Program-made: the position numbers and the translations under genes | Assembly: GCA_030678995.1 (NCBI GenBank) | Contig: JAUXTQ010000017.1 | Span: forward strand, 62,001-126,000 | Origin: Caulobacter sp. | GTDB taxonomy: Bacteria; Pseudomonadota; Alphaproteobacteria; Caulobacterales; Caulobacteraceae | DNA length: 64,000 bases | Direction: 5' to 3' | Shown: positions 34,063 through 44,978 of the stretch, piece by piece | Position numbering within the stretch: position 1 is the stretch's first letter | How the letters are laid out: every line of letters begins with the position of its first letter | The notes under the pieces: generated by a model | The model's database searches: none | Told to the model about the DNA's origin: nothing | Seen by the model: only the letters and a program-made list of their open reading frames with translations

Positions 34063-35010
34063 CTAAGCGCGGGACGCGCCCGGCTGTTCCGGCGGCGACC
34101 ATTCCCAGTGCCAGGGCTCGAATACATAGTTCACGAAGCCGTAGCGGTGGGCGTTGCGCACCAGCCAGCGGTAGGCCGGGCTGCGCGACATGGCCAGGCG
34201 GTTGGCGTCGTCGGTGGAATCCACCCGACCGCCCGGCGCCGAACCGACGACGATGTCGAAGGCCAGCCCCGTGCGGTGCGCCGAACAGGGGGTCCGCACG
34301 ACGTTGTCGCAGTTGCCCTGGGACTCGCAGCGCAGGTCGTCGGCGTCCGGGGCCCGATAGCCCGAGAAGATGAGCAGGGCCTGCCGGTCCCTGGCGATGG
34401 CGGGGTCCTGGTCTCGGGCGTCGGCGACCATCCGGCGCCAGGCGGCCAGGGCGTCGGCGCGCAGTTCGATGACGGTCGATCCATAGACTTCGTCCTCGCC
34501 GGCGGCGGCGAGGGAGGTCGGGGTCGCCGCCGGCGGGCAGCCGGTCGCACGGCTGAGCACCACGAACGGCCGCCTCAGGTGCCAGCGGACCTTCATCGCC
34601 TGGAAAGTGTCCGGATCGAGCACCCCGGTCGGCGGCTGCCTGTGCGCGCGCTGCCAGCCGGCCAGGGCGTTGGCGAAGCCGGGGTCCTCCGGCGCGCAGG
34701 CGGTGGCTATCTCCGACGCGACCTGGGGCGCATAGATGCGCCAGCCGGTCTCGGGCCGGCCGAAGGGGGAGAAGGGAAGGGTGTCGATCTCAAGGGCGTT
34801 GCGTGCGGCGGCGGCCTCGAAAGCCGGCGCCTCGTTGCAGACCTCGCCCCGGGGCAGGCCCGTGACGGGCATGCTGACCACCGGGTAGGGCTCGGGCGGC
34901 AGGGCGACGGCTTCCACGGGCGGCGGTGCGGGCGACGTCGCCGAGGGCGCCACATAGACGACGAACAGCGCCGCCGCGATCAGGGTCATCGCCAGGAATA
35001 GCCATCGCAT
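34063..35010 (-). CDS. VanY/M15B-type D-alanyl-D-alanine carboxypeptidase-family protein
   Basis: 315 residues from MRWLFLAM; an ATG 11 codons earlier is also open. A signal anchor (WLFLAMTLIAAALFVVYVAP) is followed by a region with a peptidoglycan-binding-like helix pair (ALAGWQRAHRQPPTGVLDPD). The catalytic domain follows, with the zinc ligands of M15B peptidases: SAHRTGLAFDIVV and YGFVNYVFEPWHWEW. It probably trims peptidoglycan stem peptides in the periplasm. Immediately downstream is a broken L,D-transpeptidase, so the locus once held two wall enzymes. Confidence 0.83.
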   Translation of the reverse strand: MRWLFLAMTLIAAALFVVYVAPSATSPAPPPVEAVALPPEPYPVVSMPVTGLPRGEVCNEAPAFEAAAARNALEIDTLPFSPFGRPETGWRIYAPQVASEIATACAPEDPGFANALAGWQRAHRQPPTGVLDPDTFQAMKVRWHLRRPFVVLSRATGCPPAATPTSLAAAGEDEVYGSTVIELRADALAAWRRMVADARDQDPAIARDRQALLIFSGYRAPDADDLRCESQGNCDNVVRTPCSAHRTGLAFDIVVGSAPGGRVDSTDDANRLAMSRSPAYRWLVRNAHRYGFVNYVFEPWHWEWSPPEQPGASRA

Positions 35011-35222
35011 CGTGTTCGCCTGCCCCCTGTTCCCGACAATCATAACGCGTCGAGGGGCGAAAGGCGCCGCGCGGCGCTACCTGCCGGGTAATCGACCCGC
35101 CGCCGTTCGTCCGCGACTCTGGCGTGGTGTCGCACCGGGCGAGCCCGTGCTGACGGTCCTTGAGAGTTCAACGGCCTGCGCCGCGGCCGCCCTGTCGCCG
35201 GCCTGGATCCGACCCGGAGTAG

Positions 35223-36779
35223 TCAGCCGGCCGTGTAGCTGTCCCGCAGTTCGCGCTTGAGCACCTTGCCGATGTGGCTGCGGGGCAGGCTGTCGACCAG
35301 CACCACGTCCGACACCCGCTGGGTCTTGCCGACCTTGCCGTTGGTGAAGACCCTGATTTCGTCGGCAGTGGCGGCCGCGCCGTCCTTCAGCGCCACGAAG
35401 GCCACCGGGGTCTCGCCCCAGGCGTCGGACGGCGCGGCGATCACGGCGGCCTCGGCCACGGCCGGGTGCTGCACGATCACCGACTCCAGATCGCTCGGAT
35501 AGACGTTGAAGCCACCCGAGATGATCATGTCCTTGCGGCGGTCCATCAGGGTCAGGAAGCCGTCCTCGTCCAGCCGGCCGACATCGCCGGTGCGGATGTA
35601 GACCTCGCCCGTCTTGGGATCGACCCACTGGGCCTCGGCCGTCTTGCCCGGCTGGTTGTGATAGCCGTTCATGGTCGCCGGGGAGCGGCCGATGATCTCG
35701 CCCACTTCGTTGGGGCCGACCTCAACGCCCTCTTCGTCGATCAGCTTGATCACCGCGCCGGGACTGGCCTGGCCGACGGTGTGCAGCTTGTCCGGATGCA
35801 GATGGCCCATCAGCATGAAGCCGCCGCCGCCCTCGGTCATGCCGTAGTACTCGATCAACCCGCCGGGCCAGCGCTCCAGCGCCTGCTTCTTCAGCTCGGC
35901 CGCGAACGGCGCGCTGGTGGCGAACTTCATCACGAAGCTGGAGAGGTCGTAGTTGTCGAAGTCCGGGTGCTCCAGCAGCCGGCGGTACTGCACCGGCACC
36001 AGCATGGCGTGGGTCACGCGGTGCTTCTGCGCGGCCGTCAGCCACTTCACCACGTCGAACTTGGCCAGCATGACCAGGGTCCCGCCGCCCGCGAGGGTCG
36101 GGAAGAAACAGACCAGGGTGGTGTTGGAATAGAGCGGGGTGGAGATGAAGCCCACCGCGTCCGGGCCGTAGCCGATGCCGTCCTCGCGCGGGGCCAGGTG
36201 GCGCCAGCGCATGCCGTGACTCTGGACGATGCCCTTGGGCGTCCCCGTCGTGCCCGACGAGTAGATGATGTTGAACGGGTCCTTCTTGCCGATGGTCACC
36301 GGCGCGGGCTTCGTCCCCGCGGGCGGCAGCCAGTCGGCGAACGTCTGGCCGACGTCGGAGCCGTCCAGGGCGATCTGGCGGGTCTTCACGCCGCTGAGCG
36401 CCTCGCCCATCTCGGCCGCCACGCCCTTGTCGAGGAAGAACAGGTTCGCGCCGGAGTCGTTGACCATGGCCACGATCTGCTCGGGCGTGGACGACGGCGC
36501 GATCGGCGCCACCGCCGCTCCGGCCCGCAGGCCGCCCAGGAACAGGGCGGCATACTCGATCGAGGTGGTCGCGCAGACCGACACGGCCTGGGTCTGTTTG
36601 ACGCCATCGCGCTGCAGACCGGCCGCGATGCGATCCACCAGCGCATCCAGCTCGCCCCAGGTCATCGACCGGTCGTCCTGGACCAGCGCCGGCTTGGCGG
36701 GATGGGCGGCCGCGTTCAGGCGGATCAGGTCGGGGACCGTGCCGAAGTCTTCGGCGATCATCTTGGAGAGGGTGGTCAT
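35223..36779 (-). CDS. AMP-forming acyl-CoA synthetase
   Basis: 518 residues of the ANL superfamily. The P-loop is NIIYSSGTTGTPKGIVQSHG, the second core motif YYGMTEGGGGF, and the hinge region VYIRTGDVGRLDEDGFLTLM. The C-terminal catalytic lysine is in SHIGKVLKRELRD. It activates a carboxylic acid to its CoA thioester via an adenylate. Chain length or aromatic specificity cannot be told. It is followed upstream by a REPIN pair and the FadJ-like gene in the same direction. Confidence 0.92.
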   Translation of the reverse strand: MTTLSKMIAEDFGTVPDLIRLNAAAHPAKPALVQDDRSMTWGELDALVDRIAAGLQRDGVKQTQAVSVCATTSIEYAALFLGGLRAGAAVAPIAPSSTPEQIVAMVNDSGANLFFLDKGVAAEMGEALSGVKTRQIALDGSDVGQTFADWLPPAGTKPAPVTIGKKDPFNIIYSSGTTGTPKGIVQSHGMRWRHLAPREDGIGYGPDAVGFISTPLYSNTTLVCFFPTLAGGGTLVMLAKFDVVKWLTAAQKHRVTHAMLVPVQYRRLLEHPDFDNYDLSSFVMKFATSAPFAAELKKQALERWPGGLIEYYGMTEGGGGFMLMGHLHPDKLHTVGQASPGAVIKLIDEEGVEVGPNEVGEIIGRSPATMNGYHNQPGKTAEAQWVDPKTGEVYIRTGDVGRLDEDGFLTLMDRRKDMIISGGFNVYPSDLESVIVQHPAVAEAAVIAAPSDAWGETPVAFVALKDGAAATADEIRVFTNGKVGKTQRVSDVVLVDSLPRSHIGKVLKRELRDSYTAG

Positions 36780-36792
36780 GGCGGCCTCGCAC

Positions 36793-36868
36793 GGGGACAG
36801 ACACCTTCGGGTGTCTGTCCCTCAACACACTTACCGAATGGGACAGACACCTGCAGGTGTCTGTCCCC
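36793..36868. repeat. REP-like hairpin pair, GACAGACACC subfamily
   Basis: GGGGACAGACACC...GGTGTCTGTCCC occurs twice (36793-36821 and 36840-36868), with loops TTCG and TGCA and 18 bases between. It lies in the short gap between the FadJ-like and acyl-CoA synthetase genes. Confidence 0.88.
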
Positions 36869-36874
36869 GCGCGG

Positions 36875-38944
<2,070 letters not shown>

Positions 38945-38964
38945 GACGCCTCACCCCTATCGTT

Positions 38965-38989
38965 CATTGAAACGCTTGTTTGAGCGCAA
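38965..38989. promoter_or_regulatory. candidate operator in the divergent beta-oxidation promoter
   Basis: GAAACGCTTGTTTGAGCGCA contains CGCT-TGTTTG-AGCG, a short inverted repeat in the 96-base gap between the divergent FadJ-like and acyl-CoA dehydrogenase genes. A fatty-acid regulator may bind here; no regulator gene is adjacent. Confidence 0.35.
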
Positions 38990-39040
38990 ACTGCCGAGCC
39001 GGGCCGCCAGAGTCCAGCGCGCAGCACTGGGAGAGACGCC

Positions 39041-40228
39041 ATGGACCTCGATTTCCTTCCCGAGCACGCCGATTTCCGCAAGGAAGTACGCGACTGGATC
39101 GAAGCCAGCTATCCGGCTGAAACGCGCCGCAAGCAGGAAGCCGGCGAGCATCTGGGCAAGGAAGACATCCTCGCCTGGCACCGCACGCTGCACAACAAGG
39201 GCTGGCTGACGCCGTCCTGGCCGGTGGAATACGGCGGCACGGGCTGGGACTCGGTCCGCAAGTACATCTTCAGCGAGGAGCTGGCCCGGGCCCAGACCAG
39301 CCAGACCAGCTTTGGCCTGGGGATGATCGGGCCGGTGCTCTACACCTTCGCCACCCCCGAGCAGAAAGAGAAGTTCCTGCCCGGGACCATGAACGGCGAC
39401 ATCTGGTGGTGCCAGGGCTACAGCGAGCCGGGCGCCGGCTCGGACCTGGCGGGCCTGTCGACCCGCGCCGTGCGCGACGGGGACCACTACATCGTCAACG
39501 GCCAGAAGACCTGGACCACCCAGGGCCATTTCGCCGACTGGGGCTTCTTCCTCGTCCGCACCGATCCTGACGCCAAGAAGCAGGAGGGCATCTCCTTCCT
39601 GCTGATCGACATGACCTCGCCCGGCATCACCGTGCGCCCGATCATCACCATCGAGGGTGGCCACGAGGTCAACGATGTGTTCCTCGACAACGTCCGCGTG
39701 CCCGTCGCCAACCTCATCGGGGAAGAGAACAAGGGCTGGACGGTGGCCAAGTACCTGCTCGGCCACGAGCGGACCGGCATCGCCGGCGTCGCCCGGTCCA
39801 AGCGCGGCATCGAGCGCCTGCGCGAACTGGCCACGGCCGAGCTGGCCGACGACGCCCAGCCGCTGATCAACGACAGCGACTTCCGCCGCAAGGTGGCCGA
39901 GCTGGAGGTCGACCTGGCGGCGCTGGAATACACCGAGCTGCGCAGCCTGGCCTCGGAGAGCAAGGGCAAGGGCCCCGGCCCGGAAGCCTCGCTGCTGAAG
40001 GTCAAGGGCACCGAGGTCGGCCAGCGGCTGACCGAGCTGACCCTCGAGGCCGCCGCCCACTACGGCGCGCCCTATTCGCGCGGCATGGGCGACAACATCG
40101 GCCCGGTCGGCCCCGACTACGCCGGCAAGGCCGCCCCGACCTATTTCAACATGCGCAAGACCTCAATCTTCGGCGGCTCCAACGAGATCCAGCGCAACAT
40201 CATCGCCAAGGCCGTGCTGGGGCTTTAG
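39041..40228 (+). CDS. acyl-CoA dehydrogenase
   Basis: 395 residues with the three-domain acyl-CoA dehydrogenase fold. YGGTGWDSVRKYIF lies in the N-terminal helical domain, the flavin/substrate motif WWCQGYSEPGAGSDLAGLST in the beta domain, and IFGGSNEIQRNIIAKAVLGL at the C-terminus. The usual catalytic glutamate position is not unambiguous, as in the long-chain/FadE17-like group. GGGAGAG precedes the start. It is divergent from the FadJ-like gene. Confidence 0.92.
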   Translation: MDLDFLPEHADFRKEVRDWIEASYPAETRRKQEAGEHLGKEDILAWHRTLHNKGWLTPSWPVEYGGTGWDSVRKYIFSEELARAQTSQTSFGLGMIGPVLYTFATPEQKEKFLPGTMNGDIWWCQGYSEPGAGSDLAGLSTRAVRDGDHYIVNGQKTWTTQGHFADWGFFLVRTDPDAKKQEGISFLLIDMTSPGITVRPIITIEGGHEVNDVFLDNVRVPVANLIGEENKGWTVAKYLLGHERTGIAGVARSKRGIERLRELATAELADDAQPLINDSDFRRKVAELEVDLAALEYTELRSLASESKGKGPGPEASLLKVKGTEVGQRLTELTLEAAAHYGAPYSRGMGDNIGPVGPDYAGKAAPTYFNMRKTSIFGGSNEIQRNIIAKAVLGL

Positions 40229-40242
40229 GCGGCCCAACCCTT

Positions 40243-40345
40243 CACTGTCATCCCGGCCGGAGCGTAGCGCAGAGCCGGGACCCAGATTCGGCCTGGATTC
40301 AATCTAGGTCCCGGATCGGCCTGAAGGCCGTCCGGGATGACAGTG
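40243..40345. repeat. palindromic intergenic repeat, TCATCCCGG type
   Basis: CACTGTCATCCCGG at the left is matched by CCGGGATGACAGTG at the right. Inner nested palindromes include GGTCCCGGATC and GGCCTGAAGGCC. This motif is common in intergenic DNA of Caulobacterales and related alphaproteobacteria, from memory. It may terminate transcription of the dehydrogenase gene. The rest of the gap to 40558 shows nothing more. Confidence 0.7.
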
Positions 40346-40558
40346 AGTGTCGCCTCGCGAAGCTCCTCACTAATTCTGGCGGAACAGCCGCCGAACAAAA
40401 CTCAACCCCTAGCGGTCGGGCGATGTTCCAACGCTATCCCTTCGGGTTGGTGATTCGTTCTTTTCGCCGGCTGACCAAGGCGCGCGACGCCTTCCCCCCG
40501 GCCGGACTAGCTGCATAATCTTCACCCAGGGACCGGGCCAGCCGGCGCAGGAGGAACG

Positions 40559-41584
40559 ATGCCGGGAACAACCCGCCGCTGGGTGCTGGCGCGCCATATC
40601 CAGGGGGCGCCGACGCCGGAGGATTTCCGCCTCGAGACGCTGCCGCTGCCCGAACTTGAAGACGGCCGGTTCCTGTCGAAGGTGATCCTCAGCTCCGTCG
40701 ATCCCGGCACCCGCTCGCGCCTGTCGGGCGGCGACAGCTACGCCGGGGCGATGAAGATCGGCGAGGGCATCGACGGCTTCTGCGTGGCGCAGGTCATCGA
40801 GAGCAGGAACCCGAACTACGCCGTCGGCGACCTGATCGCGGCGGGCGGCGGCTGGCGCGAGCACTTCGTCTCCGACGGTCGCGGATACATTCAGAGGATC
40901 ACCGACCGCCGCGTGCCGCTGGGCTGCTGGATCGGCATCCTGGGTGTGCCGGGCCTGACCGCCTGGTTCGGCCTGAACCGGGTGGGCCAGGCGAAGGCGG
41001 GCGAGGTCTTGTTGGTGAGCTCCGCCGCCGGACCGGTCGGCGCCACCGCCGGCCAGATCGGCAAGAAGCTCGGCCTGCGCGTGGTCGGCGTCGCCGGGGG
41101 TGCGAAGAAGTGCGCCTGGCTGAAGGACCAGGCCGGCTTCGACGCGGTGATCGACTACAAGGCCGAGCGCGACCTGACGGCCGCGATCAAGGCCGCCTGT
41201 CCCGAAGGCGTCGACATCCTGTTCGACAACGTCGGCAACGCGATGGTCGATCGGGTTCTGCCGCTGATGAAGCTGCGCGGGCGGGTCGTCGTCTCGGGTC
41301 AGGTGGCCGACTACAACGTGCCGGTCGAACAGCGGCATGGCCTGAAACACACCGACGTCTTCATCACCCATCGGGTGCGCATGGAGGGGCTGGTGGTGTT
41401 CGACGACATCCGTGCGTTCGCCGCCGCCCAGAGCCAGATGGCCGACTGGATCGCCGACGGCTCCCTGAAATTCGCCATCGAGGAATTCGACGGCATCGAG
41501 CGCGCCGCGGAGGCCTTCTGCGGCCTGTTCCGGGGCGAAAACTTCGGCCGCCGTCTGGTTCGAATGTCCAAGGACCCCGCCTGA
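40559..41584 (+). CDS. MDR-family NADP-dependent oxidoreductase
   Basis: 341 residues. An N-terminal GroES-like domain (RRWVLARHIQGAPTPEDFRL) and the Rossmann fold with EVLLVSSAAGPVGATAGQIG are present, along with the family signature GVPGLTAWFGLNRVGQAKAG. This matches the YfmJ/CurA/PTGR group acting on enones. AGGAGGA is an ideal ribosome site. The stop overlaps the following hydratase ATG (TGATG), so the two are coupled. Confidence 0.9.
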   Translation: MPGTTRRWVLARHIQGAPTPEDFRLETLPLPELEDGRFLSKVILSSVDPGTRSRLSGGDSYAGAMKIGEGIDGFCVAQVIESRNPNYAVGDLIAAGGGWREHFVSDGRGYIQRITDRRVPLGCWIGILGVPGLTAWFGLNRVGQAKAGEVLLVSSAAGPVGATAGQIGKKLGLRVVGVAGGAKKCAWLKDQAGFDAVIDYKAERDLTAAIKAACPEGVDILFDNVGNAMVDRVLPLMKLRGRVVVSGQVADYNVPVEQRHGLKHTDVFITHRVRMEGLVVFDDIRAFAAAQSQMADWIADGSLKFAIEEFDGIERAAEAFCGLFRGENFGRRLVRMSKDPA

Positions 41585-42375
41585 TGAAACTCGAGGACTA
41601 CAAGCGTTTCCGTTTCGAGCGGAATGGCCGGATCCTGACCTGCGCCTTCAACGCGGGCGCCGTGAACGCGGTCGACGCCGTCATGCACGACGAGCTGGCC
41701 GAGCTGTTCGTCGACCTGCAGCACGACGACGAGAGCGACCTGATCATCCTGACCGGCGACAACAAGGCCTTCTGCGCCGGCGGCGACTTCGACTGGTTCG
41801 ACGAACAGATCAGCGACCCCAGGAAGTTCCGCGCCATCGCCTATGACGCCAAGCGGATCGTCAGCGGCCTGCTGGACCTGGAAAAGCCGATCATCGCCCG
41901 GCTGAACGGCGCGGCGGCGGGGCTGGGCGCCACCATCGCCCTGCTGTGCGACGTGATCATCGCCGACGAGAAGGCCAAAATCGGCGATCCGCACGTCAAG
42001 GTCGGGCTGGTGGCCGGCGACGGCGGGGCGATCATCTGGCCGCAGCTGATCGGCTTCGCCCGGGCCAAGGAGCTGCTGATGACCGGCGACCTGCTGACGG
42101 CGACCGAAGCGGCGCGCATGGGGCTGATCAACCACGCCGTCCCGGCCGCCGAGCTCGACGCCAAGGTCGCCGAGATCGCCGGCAAGATCCTCGGCAACCC
42201 CCGCTGGGCGGTGCGCTGGACCAAGATGACGGCCAACATCACCCTCAAGCAGATCATGGCCAGCACGGCGGACGCGGCCGTGGCCTACGAGGCCCTCTCT
42301 AACATGACCGCCGACCGCAAGGAGGCCGTGGACGCCTTCCGCGAGCGGCGGCCGATGAAGCTGACGGGGGAGTGA
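41584..42375 (+). CDS. enoyl-CoA hydratase/isomerase family protein
   Basis: 263 residues. Crotonase motifs are NKAFCAGGDFDWFDEQIS and RLNGAAAGLGATIALLCDVI, with the second oxyanion/acid region GLVAGDGGAIIWPQLIG. The C-terminal part carries a helix with the conserved tail AFRERRPMKLTG. Coupled to the reductase gene by a TGATG overlap, so it probably belongs to the same degradation pathway. Confidence 0.9.
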   Translation: MKLEDYKRFRFERNGRILTCAFNAGAVNAVDAVMHDELAELFVDLQHDDESDLIILTGDNKAFCAGGDFDWFDEQISDPRKFRAIAYDAKRIVSGLLDLEKPIIARLNGAAAGLGATIALLCDVIIADEKAKIGDPHVKVGLVAGDGGAIIWPQLIGFARAKELLMTGDLLTATEAARMGLINHAVPAAELDAKVAEIAGKILGNPRWAVRWTKMTANITLKQIMASTADAAVAYEALSNMTADRKEAVDAFRERRPMKLTGE

Positions 42376-42392
42376 TGGGTCAACTGTCAGCG

Positions 42393-42467
42393 GGGGACAT
42401 GCACTTCAGTGCGTGTCCCCAAGCGGGAAGCGGATGGATGGGGACACGCACTGAAGTGCATGTCCCC
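42393..42467. repeat. REPIN-like inverted pair, GCACTTCAGTGC subfamily
   Basis: Hairpin 1 (42393-42420) GGGGACATGCAC...GTGCGTGTCCCC and hairpin 2 (42440-42467) GGGGACACGCAC...GTGCATGTCCCC are sequence-identical to the pair at 29108-29201, with a 19-base spacer. The second ends 11 bases before the next start codon. Confidence 0.9.
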
Positions 42468-42478
42468 GGTGCTTGCGC

Positions 42479-43633
42479 ATGACCGAACCCGAACACGTCA
42501 CCGCCCTGCGCTCGATCCTCCAGCGGTTCGTCGCCGAGAAGGCCCCACGCGAGAAACGCCGCGAGTGGGACCGCAGCCATACCTTCCCGCGCGACCTGTT
42601 CCGCGAGCTGGCGGACCTGGGGCTCTGCGGCCTGACGGTGCCGGAGGAATACGGCGGCACGGGTCCGGACATCCTGGCCGCCGTCGCGGCCATCGAGGAG
42701 CTCTGCCGGGCCGGTTCGTTCCTCGCCGGGCCGTTCATCCAGTGCGCCTTCTACGGCGGCATGAACATTCTCGAGAACGGCTCGGCCGAGCAGAAGGCCG
42801 AGCTGCTGCCACGGCTGGCGCGGGGCGAGCTGTTCTTCGCCTACGGCCTCTCCGAACCCGACGTCGGCGGCGACCTCTCGCAGGTCACCACCAAGGCCCG
42901 GCGCGAGGGCGACGAGATTGTCGTGGGCGGGGCCAAGCGCTGGTGCACCGGCGCGGACTTCAGCGACTATATCTACTGCCTGGTCCACTCGGACCCCGCC
43001 GCCCCGGCGCGGCAGGGTTTGAGCTTCGTGCTGATCCCGACCAACGCGCCGGGGGTGACCATAACCCCGATCGACCACGTGAACCTGCGTTACACCCTCT
43101 CCTCCGACGTCCATTTCGACGAGGTGCGGCTGCCTGCCAGCGCCATTGTCGGCGGGCCGGAGAAGTGGAACCAGGGCTGGAAGATGCTCGCTGGCCGGGC
43201 GCTGGACATCGAGAAGCTGGAGATCAGCGCCTGCGCCTTCGGCCTCGCCCAGGCGGCGCTGGAAGAGGCCTGGGCCTACGCCGGCCAGCGGGTCCAGTTC
43301 GGCAAGCCGATCAGCGGCCACCAGGCGGTGCGCCATGCGCTGGTCGATGCGAAGACGAAGCTGGAAGCCTGCCGTCTGATGCTGTGGAACGCCGCCCGCC
43401 TGGCCGACGCCGGCCAGCCCTGCGCCGCCGAGACCAGCATGGCCAAGCTGTTCATCGCCGAGACCGGCGTCGAGATCGCCCTGACCTGCCAGCGGGTCAT
43501 GGGCGCCTACGCCCTGTCCGCCGACTACGATATCGAGCGCAATGTGCGCGACCTGCTGGGCATGCCGATCGTCGGCGGCTCGTCCAACATGCAGCGCAAC
43601 AACCTCGCCGCCCTGTGGAAGTTACCTGGATGA
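42479..43633 (+). CDS. acyl-CoA dehydrogenase
   Basis: 384 residues from the ATG at 42479; an in-frame TTG at 42473 is less likely. FRELADLGLCGLTVPEEYGG, the flavin loop FFAYGLSEPDVGGDLSQVTT and the C-terminal VGGSSNMQRNNLAALWKL are typical. It overlaps the next gene by 4 bases (ATGA), so the two dehydrogenase-family proteins are probably made together and may form a heteromeric enzyme. Confidence 0.9.
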   Translation: MTEPEHVTALRSILQRFVAEKAPREKRREWDRSHTFPRDLFRELADLGLCGLTVPEEYGGTGPDILAAVAAIEELCRAGSFLAGPFIQCAFYGGMNILENGSAEQKAELLPRLARGELFFAYGLSEPDVGGDLSQVTTKARREGDEIVVGGAKRWCTGADFSDYIYCLVHSDPAAPARQGLSFVLIPTNAPGVTITPIDHVNLRYTLSSDVHFDEVRLPASAIVGGPEKWNQGWKMLAGRALDIEKLEISACAFGLAQAALEEAWAYAGQRVQFGKPISGHQAVRHALVDAKTKLEACRLMLWNAARLADAGQPCAAETSMAKLFIAETGVEIALTCQRVMGAYALSADYDIERNVRDLLGMPIVGGSSNMQRNNLAALWKLPG

Positions 43634-44784
43634 CCTTCAACGCCATCACCGTCGCCCAGTCGTTCGTCGACGAGATCCATCGCCGCGCGCCGGAGATCGA
43701 GAGCGTTCGCCGTCTGCCGCCGGACCTGGCGAAGAAGTTCGCCCAGGCGGGCCTGTTCCGCATGCTGCTGCCGGCCGTCCTCGGCGGTCACGAGACGCCG
43801 CCGGCGCAGCTGGCCCTGGCCATCGAGACCCTGGCCCAGGCCGACGCCTCGGCCGCCTGGTGCGTGATGATCGGCGCCACCACCGGGGCCATGGCCAACC
43901 GTCTGTCCGCCGGCATGGCGCGGCAGGTGTTCGGCGATCCGGACGTGATCGCCGCCGGGGTCTACGCCCCGATGGGCAAGGCGGTGGAAGACGGCGACGA
44001 CTGGATCGTCACCGGCCGCTGGCAGTGGGGCAGCGGCTCGCAGAACGCGCACTGGATCGCCGGCGGCGCGATGCTGATGGGTCCGGACGGCCCGCTGACC
44101 GGCGAGGACGGCCAGCCGCTGCACCGGATGATGATCTTCAAGGCCGAGGAAGTGGAGCTGATCGACACCTGGCGCACCTCGGGCCTGTGCGGCACCGGCA
44201 GCCTCGACTTCCAGGTCAGGGACGTGCGGGTGCCAAAGGCGCGCAGCGTGGCGCTGCAGTCCGATCCGGTGACGGTCAATACGCCGCTGGCCCGGTTCCC
44301 GATCTTCGGCATGCTGGCGCTGGGGGTGACCGCGGTGGCCCTGGGCAACGCCCGCGGCGCCCTGCTGGCCGCAGGCAACGCCGCCCAGACAAAAAAGTCG
44401 GCCGGTTCCACCCGCACCATGGCCGAGCGTAATGTCGTGCAAATGGACTTCTCCCGCGCCGTGGCGAAGCTGTCCGCCGCCCGGGCCCACTATTTCGAGA
44501 CCATCGGCGTGCTCTGGACCGCGGTCCAGGCCGGCGGCGACGGGGGGATCGAGCCGCGCAACCGCCTGCGCCTGGCCTGCACCCACGCCGCCGAGGTCAG
44601 CGCCGATGTCAGCAAGGCGGCCTACGACATGATGGGCGGCTCGGCTGTTTATCTGGAAAACGACCTGCAGCGCCGGTTCCGCGACGCCAACGTGATCACC
44701 CACCACGCCATGGTCGCGCCGGCCATGTACGAAGTGACCGGCCGCGTCCTGCTGGGCCTGCCGACGCGCACGGACCAGCTGTAG
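43630..44784 (+). CDS. acyl-CoA dehydrogenase-family / flavin monooxygenase-like protein
   Basis: 384 residues. Fold as in acyl-CoA dehydrogenases, but the middle (GRWQWGSGSQNAHWIAGGAM) and C-terminal part (RDANVITHHAMVAPAMYEVT) fit the HpaB/HsaA-type flavin hydroxylase group better. Catalytic role uncertain: either an alpha-subunit-like partner of the preceding gene or an oxygenase. The track ORF 42409-44784 is an out-of-frame extension through the preceding gene. Confidence 0.8.
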   Translation: MTFNAITVAQSFVDEIHRRAPEIESVRRLPPDLAKKFAQAGLFRMLLPAVLGGHETPPAQLALAIETLAQADASAAWCVMIGATTGAMANRLSAGMARQVFGDPDVIAAGVYAPMGKAVEDGDDWIVTGRWQWGSGSQNAHWIAGGAMLMGPDGPLTGEDGQPLHRMMIFKAEEVELIDTWRTSGLCGTGSLDFQVRDVRVPKARSVALQSDPVTVNTPLARFPIFGMLALGVTAVALGNARGALLAAGNAAQTKKSAGSTRTMAERNVVQMDFSRAVAKLSAARAHYFETIGVLWTAVQAGGDGGIEPRNRLRLACTHAAEVSADVSKAAYDMMGGSAVYLENDLQRRFRDANVITHHAMVAPAMYEVTGRVLLGLPTRTDQL

Positions 44785-44788
44785 GCGC

Positions 44789-44855
44789 GGGGACATGTAC
44801 CGTAATGGGGGACACACACTCATTTGCTCGCAAATGAGTGTGTGTCCCCCATTAC
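44789..44855. repeat. truncated REP hairpin fused to a 26-bp perfect palindrome
   Basis: GGGGACATGTACC (left arm of the GTACC subfamily) is followed directly by a new inverted repeat at 44802-44855. That repeat's arms are 26 bases, perfect, with a two-base loop. It includes the GGGGGACACACACTCATTTG word. It ends a 3' gap after the dehydrogenase gene and can act as terminator. Confidence 0.85.
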
Positions 44856-44978
44856 TGAACGCAACCGGTTAACGCGGCCCGCGTTCAGTCAACGTATCGG
44901 GGGTGGGCTCTCGCGAGAGCGTCGACCGGTCTCCCTCCGAGTCTCCGCTCCGCTCAGGCAGGAAACGGAACGACGACC

